From NCBI GenBank assembly GCA_025359425.1, contig JANYGC010000069.1:1-39741 (forward strand): a stretch of 39,741 nt of DNA, given 5' to 3'. Each line of letters starts with the position of its first letter. Within the stretch, counting starts at the first letter, position 1. The notes beneath the pieces are model-generated. The model searched no databases and had not been told where the DNA came from. It saw only the letters and a list, made by a program, of their open reading frames with translations. The position numbers and the translations under genes are program-made. The DNA is from Sphingomonadaceae bacterium (GTDB lineage Bacteria > Pseudomonadota > Alphaproteobacteria > Sphingomonadales > Sphingomonadaceae). Of the stretch, positions 7,802-15,903 are shown in pieces.

Positions 7802-9001
7802 TCAGGCCGCCGAGCTGTTGATCCCCATCGACTGCAAATAGCGGCGCACATTGCGGGCGGCCTGGCGTAATCTTTGTTCGTTCTCGACCATGGCGATCCG
7901 CACGTAGCCTTCGCCTTCCTCGCCGTAACCGACGCCCGGCGCGACCGCGACTTCGGCGTGAGTCAGCAGCTGCTTGGAAAATTCAAGGCTGCCCATATGT
8001 TTGAGCGCGGGCGGCAGCGGGGCCCAGGCGAACATCGAGGCTTTGGGGCTGGGAATATCCCACCCGGCACGGCCAAAGCTTTCGACCAGCACGTCGCGGC
8101 GCTTTTGGTAAAGCACCCGGTTGGCCTCGACAATATCCTGCGGGCCGTTGAGCGCGGCGCAGGCGGCGGCCTGAATCGGGGTGAAAGCACCGTAATCGAG
8201 GTAGCTTTTGACCCGGGTCAAGGCCGCGATCAGCCGCGCGTTGCCGACCGCGAAGCCGACCCGCCAGCCGGCCATCGAATAGGTCTTCGACAGCGAGGTG
8301 AACTCGATCGCGACGTCCTTGGCACCGGGCACCTGGAGGATCGAGACGGTCGGGTTACCGTCGTAATAAAGCTCCGAATAGGCGAGGTCGGAGATGATCC
8401 AGACCTTGTTCTCTTTCGCCCAGGCGACCAGCCGCTCGTAAAACGCGAGGTCGACCGTCTCGGCAGTCGGATTGCTGGGATAGTTGACGATCAGGATCGA
8501 GGGGGCCGGCACGGTGAACGCCATCGCGCGCTCCAACGCGCGGAAATAGTTCTCATCGGGCGTGGTCGGCACCGAGCGGATCGTCGCTCCGGCGATGATG
8601 AAGCCGAAGGTGTGAATGGGATAGCTCGGGTTGGGCGCAAGCACCACATCGCCCGGCGCGGTGATCGCGGTGGCCAGGCTGGCGAGGCCTTCCTTGCTGC
8701 CCATGGTCATCACCACTTCGGTCTCGGGATCGACCTCGACCCCGAAGCGGCGGCCATAATAATTGGCCTGGGCCTTGCGCAGACCCGGGATGCCCTTGGA
8801 GGCCGAATAACCGTGAGCATCGGGCTTTTGCGCGACTTCGCACAGCTTTTCGATCACGTGCGCGGGCGGGGGCAGATCGGGGTTGCCCATGCCCAGGTCG
8901 ATAATGTCGCGGCCCGCCGCGCGCGCCGCTGCCCGCATGCCGTTGACTTCGGCGATGACATAGGGCGGCAGTCGCTTGATGCGGTAAAATTCCTCGGACA
9001 T
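7802..9001 (-). CDS. alaC: class I/II PLP-dependent aminotransferase, AlaC type
   Basis: Predicted 399-residue cytoplasmic aminotransferase. The PLP lysine is K239 in SLSKTYSMAGWRVGF. Other fold-type I marks are IIDLGMGNPDLPPP (residues 33-46), NYPSNPTAE (173-181), ISDLAYSELYYDG (203-215) and the late YVRIAMVENEQRLRQA. The overall pattern matches the AlaC group, which makes alanine from pyruvate with glutamate. Related proteins are often labelled LL-diaminopimelate aminotransferase, so the substrate is not certain. ATG 9001 is preceded by a GGAAAGG-type ribosome binding site on the minus strand. It is divergent from phaC, with a 266-base gap holding promoters for both. Confidence 0.93.
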   Translation of the reverse strand: MSEEFYRIKRLPPYVIAEVNGMRAAARAAGRDIIDLGMGNPDLPPPAHVIEKLCEVAQKPDAHGYSASKGIPGLRKAQANYYGRRFGVEVDPETEVVMTMGSKEGLASLATAITAPGDVVLAPNPSYPIHTFGFIIAGATIRSVPTTPDENYFRALERAMAFTVPAPSILIVNYPSNPTAETVDLAFYERLVAWAKENKVWIISDLAYSELYYDGNPTVSILQVPGAKDVAIEFTSLSKTYSMAGWRVGFAVGNARLIAALTRVKSYLDYGAFTPIQAAACAALNGPQDIVEANRVLYQKRRDVLVESFGRAGWDIPSPKASMFAWAPLPPALKHMGSLEFSKQLLTHAEVAVAPGVGYGEEGEGYVRIAMVENEQRLRQAARNVRRYLQSMGINSSAA

Positions 9002-9232
9002 CGGACCTTTCCATTGCTTGCGCGAAAATGCCGCGCCGCAGTCTTATCGGTGATCGAACGGGCTAGCGCCAGTGCGTTTGAGAAAAATCGCGGTTGCAGC
9101 AAGCTGGCAGCAACCGTCCAGACAACTTGCCCAGATTCCACGGTGACTATCTGCGGACTGGCAATGCGCGTTGCACCGCGCAGTGATTTGCGCCACGGCG
9201 TGACTTCGGGAGAGAAACCAATTGCCAACCGC

Positions 9233-9249
9233 CGGGAGGACGCCTCCCG
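9233..9249 (+). other. short GC-rich hairpin just before the phaC ribosome binding site
   Basis: CGGGAGG and CCTCCCG form a perfect 7-bp stem around a 3-base ACG loop. It ends six bases before AGGAG at 9255-9259, the ribosome binding site of phaC. In the phaC leader RNA it could affect ribosome access or message stability. This is a structural observation only. Confidence 0.5.
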
Positions 9250-9267
9250 CGCACAGGAGCCTGCCCG

Positions 9268-11154
9268 ATGAGTGAACGGTCCAGCCAGGACACTGCCCCC
9301 GCTGACATTTTCGCCGCGATGATCGAGGCTCCGCAGAAGCTGTTCACCCAGTTCATGCCCGGCGGCGAAGCAGCAGCCGGCGCTCCGGCGGCGGGCGATC
9401 TGGCGCAGTGGACCAGCGTTGCCCAGCGCTTGCAGGCGATGTGGCTCGAATTCCAGCAGGGTCAGGCCGCAAACGCGGGCGCGCAGTGGCCAGCGCTGCT
9501 GACCCAGCCCGGCGGCTTTGCGACGATCATGCAAAGCTGGATGAAGATGCTGCCCTTGGCCCAGCCCGAGGTTCAGAAGAAGCTGTGGGATGACAGTCTG
9601 GCACTGTGGGAAGGCGTGCTCAGGCAATACGGGATCGGCCCCAAGGCCGGCGCATCGGGCGAAGAGAGCCCGGCGCTACCGCGCCAGGATCGCCGCTTCA
9701 AGGACCCCAAGTGGCGTGCGCAGCCGTTTTATGCGCTGGTCCACCAGACTTACCTGATGCTCGCCGAGCAGATCCTGGCCATGGCCGATGCGGTCCCGGC
9801 CACCGACGCTGCGCGCGCCGAGCAATTGCGGTTTGCCGCCCGCACCCTCGTTGAAATGCTCAGCCCGGCCAATTTCCCGCTGACCAATCCGGTGGTGATG
9901 GAAAAGGCGGTCGCGACCAAGGGCGAGAGCCTGGTCAAGGGCATGCAGCACTTGCTCGGCGATCTGCAGCGCGGGCAGCTCACCCACGTCGATCCGCAGG
10001 CCTTCACGGTGGGTGAGAACATCGCCACCGCGCCGGGCAAGGTGGTGCACGAAACCCCGCTGTACCAGCTGATCCAGTACAGCCCGACCACCCGGCAAGT
10101 GCTCGAAGTGCCGCTGGTGATCTTCCCGCCGTGGATCAACCGGTTCTATATCCTCGACCTCTCCCCGGAAAAGAGCTTCATCCGCTGGGCGGTCGACCAG
10201 GGGCTGAGCGTATTCGTGGTCTCATGGAAATCGGCCGATGCTTCGATGGCCGAGCTGGTGTGGGACGATTACATCCGCGCCGAAGTCGATGCGGTGGACA
10301 CGATCCGCGAACGGCTCGGGGTCGAGGCCGTGCACACCATCGGCTATTGCGTGGCGGGCACCACGCTTGCTGCAGCCTTGGCGATCCTCGCCCGGCGCGG
10401 CGAGGCAGCCAAGGTCAAGAGCGCAACCTTCTTTACCGCGCAAGTCGATTTCGAACTGGGCGGCGAGCTCAAGGTGTTTATCGACGACCAGCAACTGGCG
10501 GCGGTGGAAAAACTGTCGCAGCAAACCGGCTACCTCGACGGCCGGGTGATGGCGGCGACTTTCAACCTGCTGCGCGGGACCGACCTGATCTGGAACTACG
10601 TGGTCAACAATTACCTGCTCGGTGGCGACTATCCGGCGTTCGACCTGCTGCACTGGAACGGCGATGTCACCAATCTGCCCGCCAAGTGGCACATGTCGTA
10701 CCTAAAGGACCTCTACCGCGACAACAAACTGATCGTGCCCGACGCGATGCAGGCCGATGGCACCCCGATCGATCTGACCCGGATCGAAACCCCGGCCTTT
10801 ATCCAGGCGGGCCGCGAGGATCATATCGCACCGGCCGAAAGCGTCTGGCGGATGATGCACCACTTGCGCGGCGACAAGACCTTCGTGCTGGCCGGATCGG
10901 GGCATATTGCCGGGGTGGTCAATCCGCCGGCAGCCAAGAAATACCAGTACTGGACCAACCTTGCGCCGGTTGACGGCTTTGCCGAATTTGTCGCCGGAGC
11001 CGAGGAAACGCCCGGCAGCTGGTGGCCGCACTGGAGCGAGTGGATTCACCATCAGGATGACGCGAAAGTGCGGGCAACTGGCAAGCGCGTGCCCGGCAGC
11101 AAGGGTGACAAGGTGATCGAGGACGCCCCGGGACGCTACGTCAAAACACGGTAA
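9268..11154 (+). CDS. phaC: class I poly(3-hydroxyalkanoate) synthase PhaC
   Basis: Predicted 628-residue polymerase that joins (R)-3-hydroxyacyl-CoA units into storage polyester at the granule surface. The lipase-like box is GYCVAG with nucleophile C361. The other triad members are D518 in AGREDHIAPAESVW and H546 in GSGHIAGVVN. The N-terminal ~180 residues match the class I N-domain (FKDPKWRAQPFYALVHQTYL), and the length fits class I enzymes, which need no PhaE or PhaR subunit. The protein has an acidic, alanine-rich first 45 residues. ATG 9268 follows AGGAG at 9255-9259. The phasin gene lies downstream with its own promoter. No phaA, phaB, phaZ or phaR gene is in the window. Confidence 0.96.
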   Translation: MSERSSQDTAPADIFAAMIEAPQKLFTQFMPGGEAAAGAPAAGDLAQWTSVAQRLQAMWLEFQQGQAANAGAQWPALLTQPGGFATIMQSWMKMLPLAQPEVQKKLWDDSLALWEGVLRQYGIGPKAGASGEESPALPRQDRRFKDPKWRAQPFYALVHQTYLMLAEQILAMADAVPATDAARAEQLRFAARTLVEMLSPANFPLTNPVVMEKAVATKGESLVKGMQHLLGDLQRGQLTHVDPQAFTVGENIATAPGKVVHETPLYQLIQYSPTTRQVLEVPLVIFPPWINRFYILDLSPEKSFIRWAVDQGLSVFVVSWKSADASMAELVWDDYIRAEVDAVDTIRERLGVEAVHTIGYCVAGTTLAAALAILARRGEAAKVKSATFFTAQVDFELGGELKVFIDDQQLAAVEKLSQQTGYLDGRVMAATFNLLRGTDLIWNYVVNNYLLGGDYPAFDLLHWNGDVTNLPAKWHMSYLKDLYRDNKLIVPDAMQADGTPIDLTRIETPAFIQAGREDHIAPAESVWRMMHHLRGDKTFVLAGSGHIAGVVNPPAAKKYQYWTNLAPVDGFAEFVAGAEETPGSWWPHWSEWIHHQDDAKVRATGKRVPGSKGDKVIEDAPGRYVKTR

Positions 11155-11186
11155 GCCATTTACCTGGCAGCATAATCCCTGGCCTA

Positions 11187-11247
11187 TGCTGCACTGCAAC
11201 AAAACCCTTGACTTCGCATCTGCAATAACTATTTTGTGCAGTGCAAC
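11187..11247 (+). promoter_or_regulatory. phasin promoter flanked by two TGCA-N-TGCA operator-like palindromes
   Basis: Two related palindromes, TGCTGCACTGCAAC (11187-11200) and TTGTGCAGTGCAAC (11234-11247), sit 47 bases apart. Between them is TTGACT (11208-11213), a good -35 box, with TATTTT (11230-11235) 16 bases further on as a candidate -10. PhaR-type repressors of PHA metabolism are known to bind TGC/GCA-rich palindromes at phasin promoters, so repression until granules titrate PhaR is a reasonable inference. The sites also show that a start codon at 11241 would be wrong. Binding is not shown. Confidence 0.6.
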
Positions 11248-11297
11248 ATGGACTGTGCCGACAGGCGGCGCTGGTCCGGATGCGAAGGATGATGACA

Positions 11298-12110
11298 ATG
11301 GCCACTACCCCCGTCACCGGGCCCGAAGCCAAGATCGATACCAAGATCGATGCGGCGAAAGCCGAAGCCGCAGCCGAAAAGGCTTATGCCCAAGCGTCTG
11401 CAAATTCTGCCGCCGATACTGCTCCCAAGGCTGAGCCCAAGATTGCCGCTGCGGTCGCAGCACCGGTCGCCAAGGTTGCCGCTCCGGCGGCCAAGGCCCC
11501 TGCCAAGCTCGCTGCACCCAAGAAGGTTGCCGCCAAGCCCGTTGCCAAAACGGTTGCGGCCAAGCCCACGCCCAAGAAAGTCGCCGTGAAGAAGGTTGCC
11601 GCCAAGACCGCCGTCAAGGCCCCGACCAAAGTTTCCCCGATCACCAAATTCAAGGATACCATCATGACCAAGACCAAGACCACCACCGAAGACTATACCG
11701 CCAAGATCAAGGACGCGATGACCACCGCGCAGGACAAGGCCAAGGCCGCGTTCGAAAAGACCTCGGCCTATGCCGCCGACTATGGTGACTTCGCCAAGGG
11801 CAACCTCGAAGCAGTCGTCGAATCGGGCAAGATCCTCGCCGCCGGCCTGCAGGACATGGGCAAGGCTTATGTCGCCGAAGGCAAGAGCGCGGTCGAAACC
11901 GTGACCGCCGACGTCAAGGAAATCGCCGCGGTCAAGACCCCGGCCGACTTCTTCAAGCTGCAGGGCGAAATCATGCGCCGCAACTTCGACGCCGCTGTTG
12001 CGACCACTTCGAAGAATTCGGAAGCCATGGTCAAGCTGATGGGTGAAGCGTTCGCGCCGATCTCGACCCGCGTCAGCCTGGCCGTCGAAAAGGTCAAGCA
12101 GGCCGCCTAA
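11298..12110 (+). CDS. phasin family protein with histone-like Ala/Lys/Pro N-terminal tail
   Basis: Predicted 270-residue granule-associated protein. The C-terminal half, about residues 130-270, is a phasin domain: long amphipathic helices containing GNLEAVVESGKILAAGLQDM and the late IMRRNFDAAVATTSKNSEAM. Phasins coat PHA granules and control their size. The first ~120 residues are low-complexity, rich in A, K and P with repeated KKVAAK/KPVAK units, like the DNA-binding tails of histone H1-like proteins and PhaF. The protein may therefore link granules to DNA. ATG 11298 follows AAGGA at 11285-11289. An internal ATG at 11664, also with a good ribosome binding site, would give a standard-length 148-residue phasin. 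The gene ends before a strong terminator. Confidence 0.92.
   Translation: MATTPVTGPEAKIDTKIDAAKAEAAAEKAYAQASANSAADTAPKAEPKIAAAVAAPVAKVAAPAAKAPAKLAAPKKVAAKPVAKTVAAKPTPKKVAVKKVAAKTAVKAPTKVSPITKFKDTIMTKTKTTTEDYTAKIKDAMTTAQDKAKAAFEKTSAYAADYGDFAKGNLEAVVESGKILAAGLQDMGKAYVAEGKSAVETVTADVKEIAAVKTPADFFKLQGEIMRRNFDAAVATTSKNSEAMVKLMGEAFAPISTRVSLAVEKVKQAA
11652..11666 (+). promoter_or_regulatory. possible internal translation start in the phasin gene
   Basis: AAGGA at 11652-11656 lies seven bases before an in-frame ATG at 11664-11666. The start falls exactly at the junction between the basic tail and the phasin domain and would give a 148-residue protein beginning MTKTKTTTEDYTAKIKD. That is the usual length of free-standing alphaproteobacterial phasins. 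Two products from one gene are therefore plausible. This is inferred from sequence only. Confidence 0.45.
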
Positions 12111-12166
12111 TCCGCGGGTTGCTCCCCGCGCGCCCGGCACCCCCCTCTCCGCCGGGCCGCGGGCTT

Positions 12167-12211
12167 TGATCAGGGCTGGACAGCTTGGGCTGTCCGGCCC
12201 TGATCATTTTT
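12167..12211 (+). terminator. intrinsic terminator after the phasin gene
   Basis: Two 18-base arms, 12167-12184 and 12189-12206, pair with a single G-T wobble around a four-base loop, followed by five Ts (12207-12211). This is the best rho-independent terminator in the window and isolates the phasin transcript from clpS. Confidence 0.9.
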
Positions 12212-12282
12212 GCTAAGGTGTTTGCCGCAAGAGGCTCTAACAGCCCTTGTTCTTTGCTGCTCGGATACGATATTTTGCTGCC

Positions 12283-12657
12283 ATGCTTAGCCTGAATGAC
12301 CATGTTCTGACTTCCCCCTTCGCCTCGGACGATGAGCGCAAGGGCGGTGACGTCGATGGGCAGGACCAGCTCGGTGTCGCCACCAAGACCCGGACCAAGC
12401 CCAAGAAACCCAGTCAGTTCAAGGTTCTGTTGCTCAACGATGACTACACCCCGATGGAATTCGTGGTGATGGTGCTCAAGCGGTTTTTCCAGATGGACCT
12501 CGAACAGGCGACCCGGGTGATGCTCCACGTCCACCAGAAGGGCGTCGGCGTGTGCGGGGTGTTCACTTACGAAGTGGCCGAAACCAAGGTCAATCAGGTG
12601 ATGGATTTCGCCCGCCAGAACAGCCACCCGCTGCAATGCACGCTGGAGAAGGCCTAA
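12283..12657 (+). CDS. clpS: ATP-dependent Clp protease adaptor ClpS
   Basis: Predicted 124-residue adaptor that hands N-degron substrates to ClpAP in the cytoplasm. The core [20 protein letters not shown] is followed by [25 protein letters not shown] and a C-terminal [10 protein letters not shown], all standard for ClpS. The N-terminal ~45 residues form a polar, flexible arm ending in TKPKKP. I chose ATG 12283 (MLSLNDHVL) over an upstream in-frame start at 12247, which would add a hydrophobic stretch unlike the family. No clpA lies in the window. Confidence 0.95.
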   Translation: MLSLNDHVLTSPFASDDERKGGDVDGQDQLGVATKTRTKPKKPSQFKVLLLNDDYTPMEFVVMVLKRFFQMDLEQATRVMLHVHQKGVGVCGVFTYEVAETKVNQVMDFARQNSHPLQCTLEKA

Positions 12658-12669
12658 TTTGATGGGTGC

Positions 12670-12691
12670 GGACAGGCCTTTCGGCCTGTCC
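12670..12691 (+). terminator. hairpin downstream of clpS, possible terminator for converging genes
   Basis: GGACAGGCC and GGCCTGTCC form a perfect 9-bp stem around TTTC. It lies 12 bases after the clpS stop and 33 bases past the end of the converging VIT gene. It has no T-run on either strand, so it may only protect mRNA ends. Confidence 0.5.
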
Positions 12692-12724
12692 CTTGCAAGC
12701 TATTCGCGGATCCCAATCGCGCAC

Positions 12725-13432
12725 CTAACCAACTGCAGTCCCGAACAGGCTGCCAATCAGGTACGTCGCGGCCATCGCGATCGCGCCCCAGAATGTCACC
12801 CGGATCGTCCCGCGCGCAATCGGCGCGCCGCCAGCCTTTGCGCCGATCGCGCCGAGCAGCATCAGGAACAGCAGCGAACCGATCGACGCGCCGAGCGGGA
12901 TCGAGCGCAGCGGCAGCAACACCGCAGCGAGCAACGGCAGCGCCGCGCCGACCGAGAAAGTCGCCGCCGAGGCCATGGCCGCCTGCAGCGGCCGGGCCCG
13001 GTGCATCTCGGCGAGACCCAATTCGTCGCGGGCGTGTGCCCCCAGCGCGTCGTGCGCGGTGAGCGCCACCGCCACTTGCTTCGCCAACCCCTCGTCCAGC
13101 CCGCGCTTGCGGTAAATCTCGGTCAGTTCCGCGAGCTCGAACTCGGGCTGGGTGGCGTGTTCGCCGCGCTCGCGCGCCAGGTCGGCCGCTTCGGTATCGG
13201 CCTGGCTTGAGACCGAAACATACTCGCCCGCCGCCATCGACAGTGCGCCCGCGACCAATCCGGCGATCCCCGCAACCAGCACTTGCGGCTTGGCGCTGGC
13301 TGCTGCGGCCACCCCGACGATCAGGCTGGCGGTGGAAACGATCCCGTCGTTGGCACCGAGCACGGCGGCGCGGAGCCAGCCGATCCGGTCGACCGCATGC
13401 TGCTCGGCCGACATTATTGCAGTATCGGGCAC
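12725..13432 (-). CDS. VIT1/CCC1-family iron/manganese transporter
   Basis: Predicted 235-residue inner-membrane protein of the vacuolar iron transporter family, whose members move Fe2+ or Mn2+ out of the cytoplasm. The first helix carries LRAAVLGANDGIVSTASLIVG, and the second GALSMAAGEYVSVSSQADTE; both are family signatures. A polar metal-binding stretch (about residues 80-145) holds ELAELTEIYRKRG and HARDELGL. Three hydrophobic segments follow. The acidic residues D and E of these motifs are kept. It is monocistronic, divergent from lptF and convergent with clpS. Confidence 0.92.
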   Translation of the reverse strand: MPDTAIMSAEQHAVDRIGWLRAAVLGANDGIVSTASLIVGVAAAASAKPQVLVAGIAGLVAGALSMAAGEYVSVSSQADTEAADLARERGEHATQPEFELAELTEIYRKRGLDEGLAKQVAVALTAHDALGAHARDELGLAEMHRARPLQAAMASAATFSVGAALPLLAAVLLPLRSIPLGASIGSLLFLMLLGAIGAKAGGAPIARGTIRVTFWGAIAMAATYLIGSLFGTAVG

Positions 13433-13590
13433 GGCAAATCCTTGCTGCTCGGGAACAGCCGCCAGACTAAGCCGTTATCAGGCCGCGCGCCACAGCTTCC
13501 GGGCCGGGCCGTTTCCGCTTTCGCCTTTCTGCCGCGCCGGTTATGGCAAGCGCACTCCGCCCGTCAGCTTCCGCCTCAGCAAGGCTCCTT

Positions 13591-14802
13591 TTGAAATTCA
13601 TCCCCGCCATTGATCGTTACATCTTCCGGCTGGTGCTGATGCCCATGCTGGCGGTGTTCCTGATCGCAGCGTCCTTGATGATGCTCGACAAGATGCTCAA
13701 ATTGTTCGAATTTGTCGGCAATGAGGGCGGGCCGATCTCAATCGTGTTCAAGATGCTGGCGAACCTGCTGCCCGAATATGCCGGCCTCGCAATCCCGCTC
13801 GGACTGATGCTCGGGATCTTGTTCGCGTTCCGCAAGCTCGCCACCTCGAGCGAGCTCGACGTGATGCGCGCGGTCGGGCTCAGCTACACCCGGCTGCTGC
13901 GGGTGCCCTTCGCCATGACGATCGTGCTCGCCGGGCTCAATCTGGCGATCGTCGGCTACCTCCAGCCGTTGGCGCGCTATTATTACGAACAGCTCGATTT
14001 CGAACTGCGCTCGGGCGCGCTCGGTGCCTCGATCAAGGTCGGCGAATTCACCACCTTGCAGGACAAAGTCGCGCTCAGGATCGACCGTTCGGACGACAAC
14101 GGCCGCAAGTTGACCGGCATTTTCGCGCGGTTTTCCTCGCCCAAGGGCCAGGTCGCGACCATTTCGGCGCGCGAGGGTGCGTTCCTCGCGCTCAAGGACT
14201 ATCCCGACACGATCATTCTGCGGCTGACCCAGGGCCAGATCATCCAGGACGAGCCGGGCATGCCGCCCCGGGTGCTGAGCTTCTCGCGCCACGATCTGCC
14301 GATCGACCTGCCGGCGATCGAGCGGTTCCGCAACCGTGGCGGCAAGCAGCGCGAATATATCCTGCCCGAACTGCTCAAGATCGGGTGGAGCGACACCGCC
14401 ACCAAGCAATTGAAGAACGAAACCCGCGCCAGCCTGAATTTCCGGCTGGTCGAGGTGGTGATGATGCTGCTGCTGCCGCTGCTCGCGGTGGCCTTGGCGG
14501 TGCCGCCCAAGCGCTCGACCTCGTCTTTGGGCGTGTTCCTGTCGATCCTGATGGTGGTCGCCTATCACAAGATCAACGAATACGGCCAGGCCGCCGCGGC
14601 GCAGGGCCGCTTCCCGCCCGAGCTGGTGCTGTGGGTGCCGTTCGCGCTGTTTTCCGCGCTGATCGTGTGGATGTACTGGCGGGTGGCCTACGTGCCCGGC
14701 GGCCAGGCGATCGGCGCGCTCGAGAAAGTATCGGCCAATCTGGCCAAGCGGCTGCGCAAGCTGTGGAACCGCGGTGGCAATCCGCCGGTCGAGGCGAGCT
14801 GA
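13591..14802 (+). CDS. lptF: LPS export ABC transporter permease LptF
   Basis: Predicted 403-residue inner-membrane permease of the LptB2FG complex, which extracts lipopolysaccharide from the inner membrane and drives it across the periplasm. There are about three membrane helices at each end and a periplasmic beta-jellyroll domain (about residues 120-260) between them. YIFRLVLMPMLAVFL, ELDVMRAVGLSYTRLLR (the coupling-helix region) and the late LSILMVVAYHKINEYGQ are typical. The frame is open from ATG 13543, but TTG 13591 is preferred: it gives MKFIPAIDRYIFRL, the usual family start, and follows AAGG at 13581-13584. Its stop overlaps the lptG start (TGATG at 14800-14804), so the two are translationally coupled. 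Confidence 0.92.
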   Translation: MKFIPAIDRYIFRLVLMPMLAVFLIAASLMMLDKMLKLFEFVGNEGGPISIVFKMLANLLPEYAGLAIPLGLMLGILFAFRKLATSSELDVMRAVGLSYTRLLRVPFAMTIVLAGLNLAIVGYLQPLARYYYEQLDFELRSGALGASIKVGEFTTLQDKVALRIDRSDDNGRKLTGIFARFSSPKGQVATISAREGAFLALKDYPDTIILRLTQGQIIQDEPGMPPRVLSFSRHDLPIDLPAIERFRNRGGKQREYILPELLKIGWSDTATKQLKNETRASLNFRLVEVVMMLLLPLLAVALAVPPKRSTSSLGVFLSILMVVAYHKINEYGQAAAAQGRFPPELVLWVPFALFSALIVWMYWRVAYVPGGQAIGALEKVSANLAKRLRKLWNRGGNPPVEAS

Positions 14803-15899
14803 TGCTGGGCAGTCTGTTCCCCTCGCGCACGCTCACCATGTACCTCGCGCGGCTGTTCATCGTGCGCATCCTGGGCGTACTGGTGATGCTGGTGGTGGTG
14901 CTGCAATCGCTCCAGCTGCTGTCCGAAAGCGGCGATATCCTGGCGGTGCCGGGCAATGGCCAGGCCGAGCTGTGGCGCTATGTCACGCTCAACGTGCCGC
15001 AGCTGATCGCGCGGTTCCTGCCCTATTCGGTGCTGCTCGCGACGCTGTTCACCTTCGCACCATTGAACCAGAACAGCGAAGTGATCGCGATGCGCGCGGG
15101 CGGGTTGTCGGCACACCAGATCCTTGCGCCGATGCTGCTCACCGCGGCGGTCGTCTCGCTGGTCAGCTTCGCCTTCAACGAGACCGTGGTCGCCCCCGCC
15201 ACCGGCAAGCTCAAGCAGTGGAGCGCGCTCAGGTACCAGCCGGTCCCGGCCGATACCGGGGTGCGCAGCAACGTCTATGTCCCCGACGGGGCCAACGTGC
15301 TCGCCGCCGCCACGGTCACCGGCAGCGGGCCGAGCGTCGTGCTGACCGGGGTGACCTGGTACCACCGCGACGGCGCGGGCATGGTCACCGAGCAATTGCG
15401 CAGCCCGCGCGCGACTTATGCCGCGCCCGGCTGGCGGCTGGAGAACCCGGTCCATTTCGATGTCGCCACCACCACGCAGGTCCAGCTGCCCAGCCAGGTC
15501 ATCGCGTCCAAGGCGACCCCGGCCGAGCTGGCGCTGACCAAGGTCGATCCCGACGGGCAGAACATCTTCCAGCTGTCGCGCTCGATCAAGGCGATGAAAG
15601 CTTCGGGCCGCCGCACCACCGAGCTTGAGGCGAAGTGGTGGCACAAGCTGGCCGGGCCGCTCTCGGCACTGCTCATGCCGCTGCTCGGATCGGTCGCGGC
15701 GTTCGGACTGGCGCGCTCGGGCACGCTCTTGATCCGCGCGGTCGCCGGGATGGCGCTGGGCTTCACTTATTTCGTGGTCGACAATGCCGCGCTGGCAATG
15801 GGCAATTTCGGCGGCTACCCCCCGCTGGTCGCCGCCTGGGCCCCGTTCCTGCTGTTCCTGCTGGTGGGTGAGACCGTGCTGGTGCGGACCGAGGAATAA
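14802..15899 (+). CDS. lptG: LPS export ABC transporter permease LptG
   Basis: Predicted 365-residue partner of LptF in LptB2FG. Transmembrane helices near both ends flank a periplasmic domain. Features include the N-terminal TMYLARLFIVRILGVLVMLV, the coupling segment SEVIAMRAGGLSAHQILAPM, the late AKWWHKLAGPLSALLMPL and the final helices LAMGNFGGYPPLVAAWAPF. The start overlaps the lptF stop by one base, indicating co-translation. The gene ends four bases before the end of the converging desaturase gene, so no terminator fits between them. lptA, lptB and lptC are not in the window. Confidence 0.93.
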   Translation: MLGSLFPSRTLTMYLARLFIVRILGVLVMLVVVLQSLQLLSESGDILAVPGNGQAELWRYVTLNVPQLIARFLPYSVLLATLFTFAPLNQNSEVIAMRAGGLSAHQILAPMLLTAAVVSLVSFAFNETVVAPATGKLKQWSALRYQPVPADTGVRSNVYVPDGANVLAAATVTGSGPSVVLTGVTWYHRDGAGMVTEQLRSPRATYAAPGWRLENPVHFDVATTTQVQLPSQVIASKATPAELALTKVDPDGQNIFQLSRSIKAMKASGRRTTELEAKWWHKLAGPLSALLMPLLGSVAAFGLARSGTLLIRAVAGMALGFTYFVVDNAALAMGNFGGYPPLVAAWAPFLLFLLVGETVLVRTEE

Positions 15900-15903
15900 A
15901 GGC

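Noticed and set aside
321..9001. A multi-gene anti-phage island formed by the SLOG-like protein, RNB ribonuclease and DUF2971 gene.
   Set aside because: The RNB enzyme and mobA look like core genes with host composition, the three candidates are separated and on different strands, and no shared operon is visible.
11241..11297. A phasin start at 11241.
   Set aside because: It lies inside the second operator-like palindrome and beside the predicted -10 box; ATG 11298 has a proper ribosome binding site.
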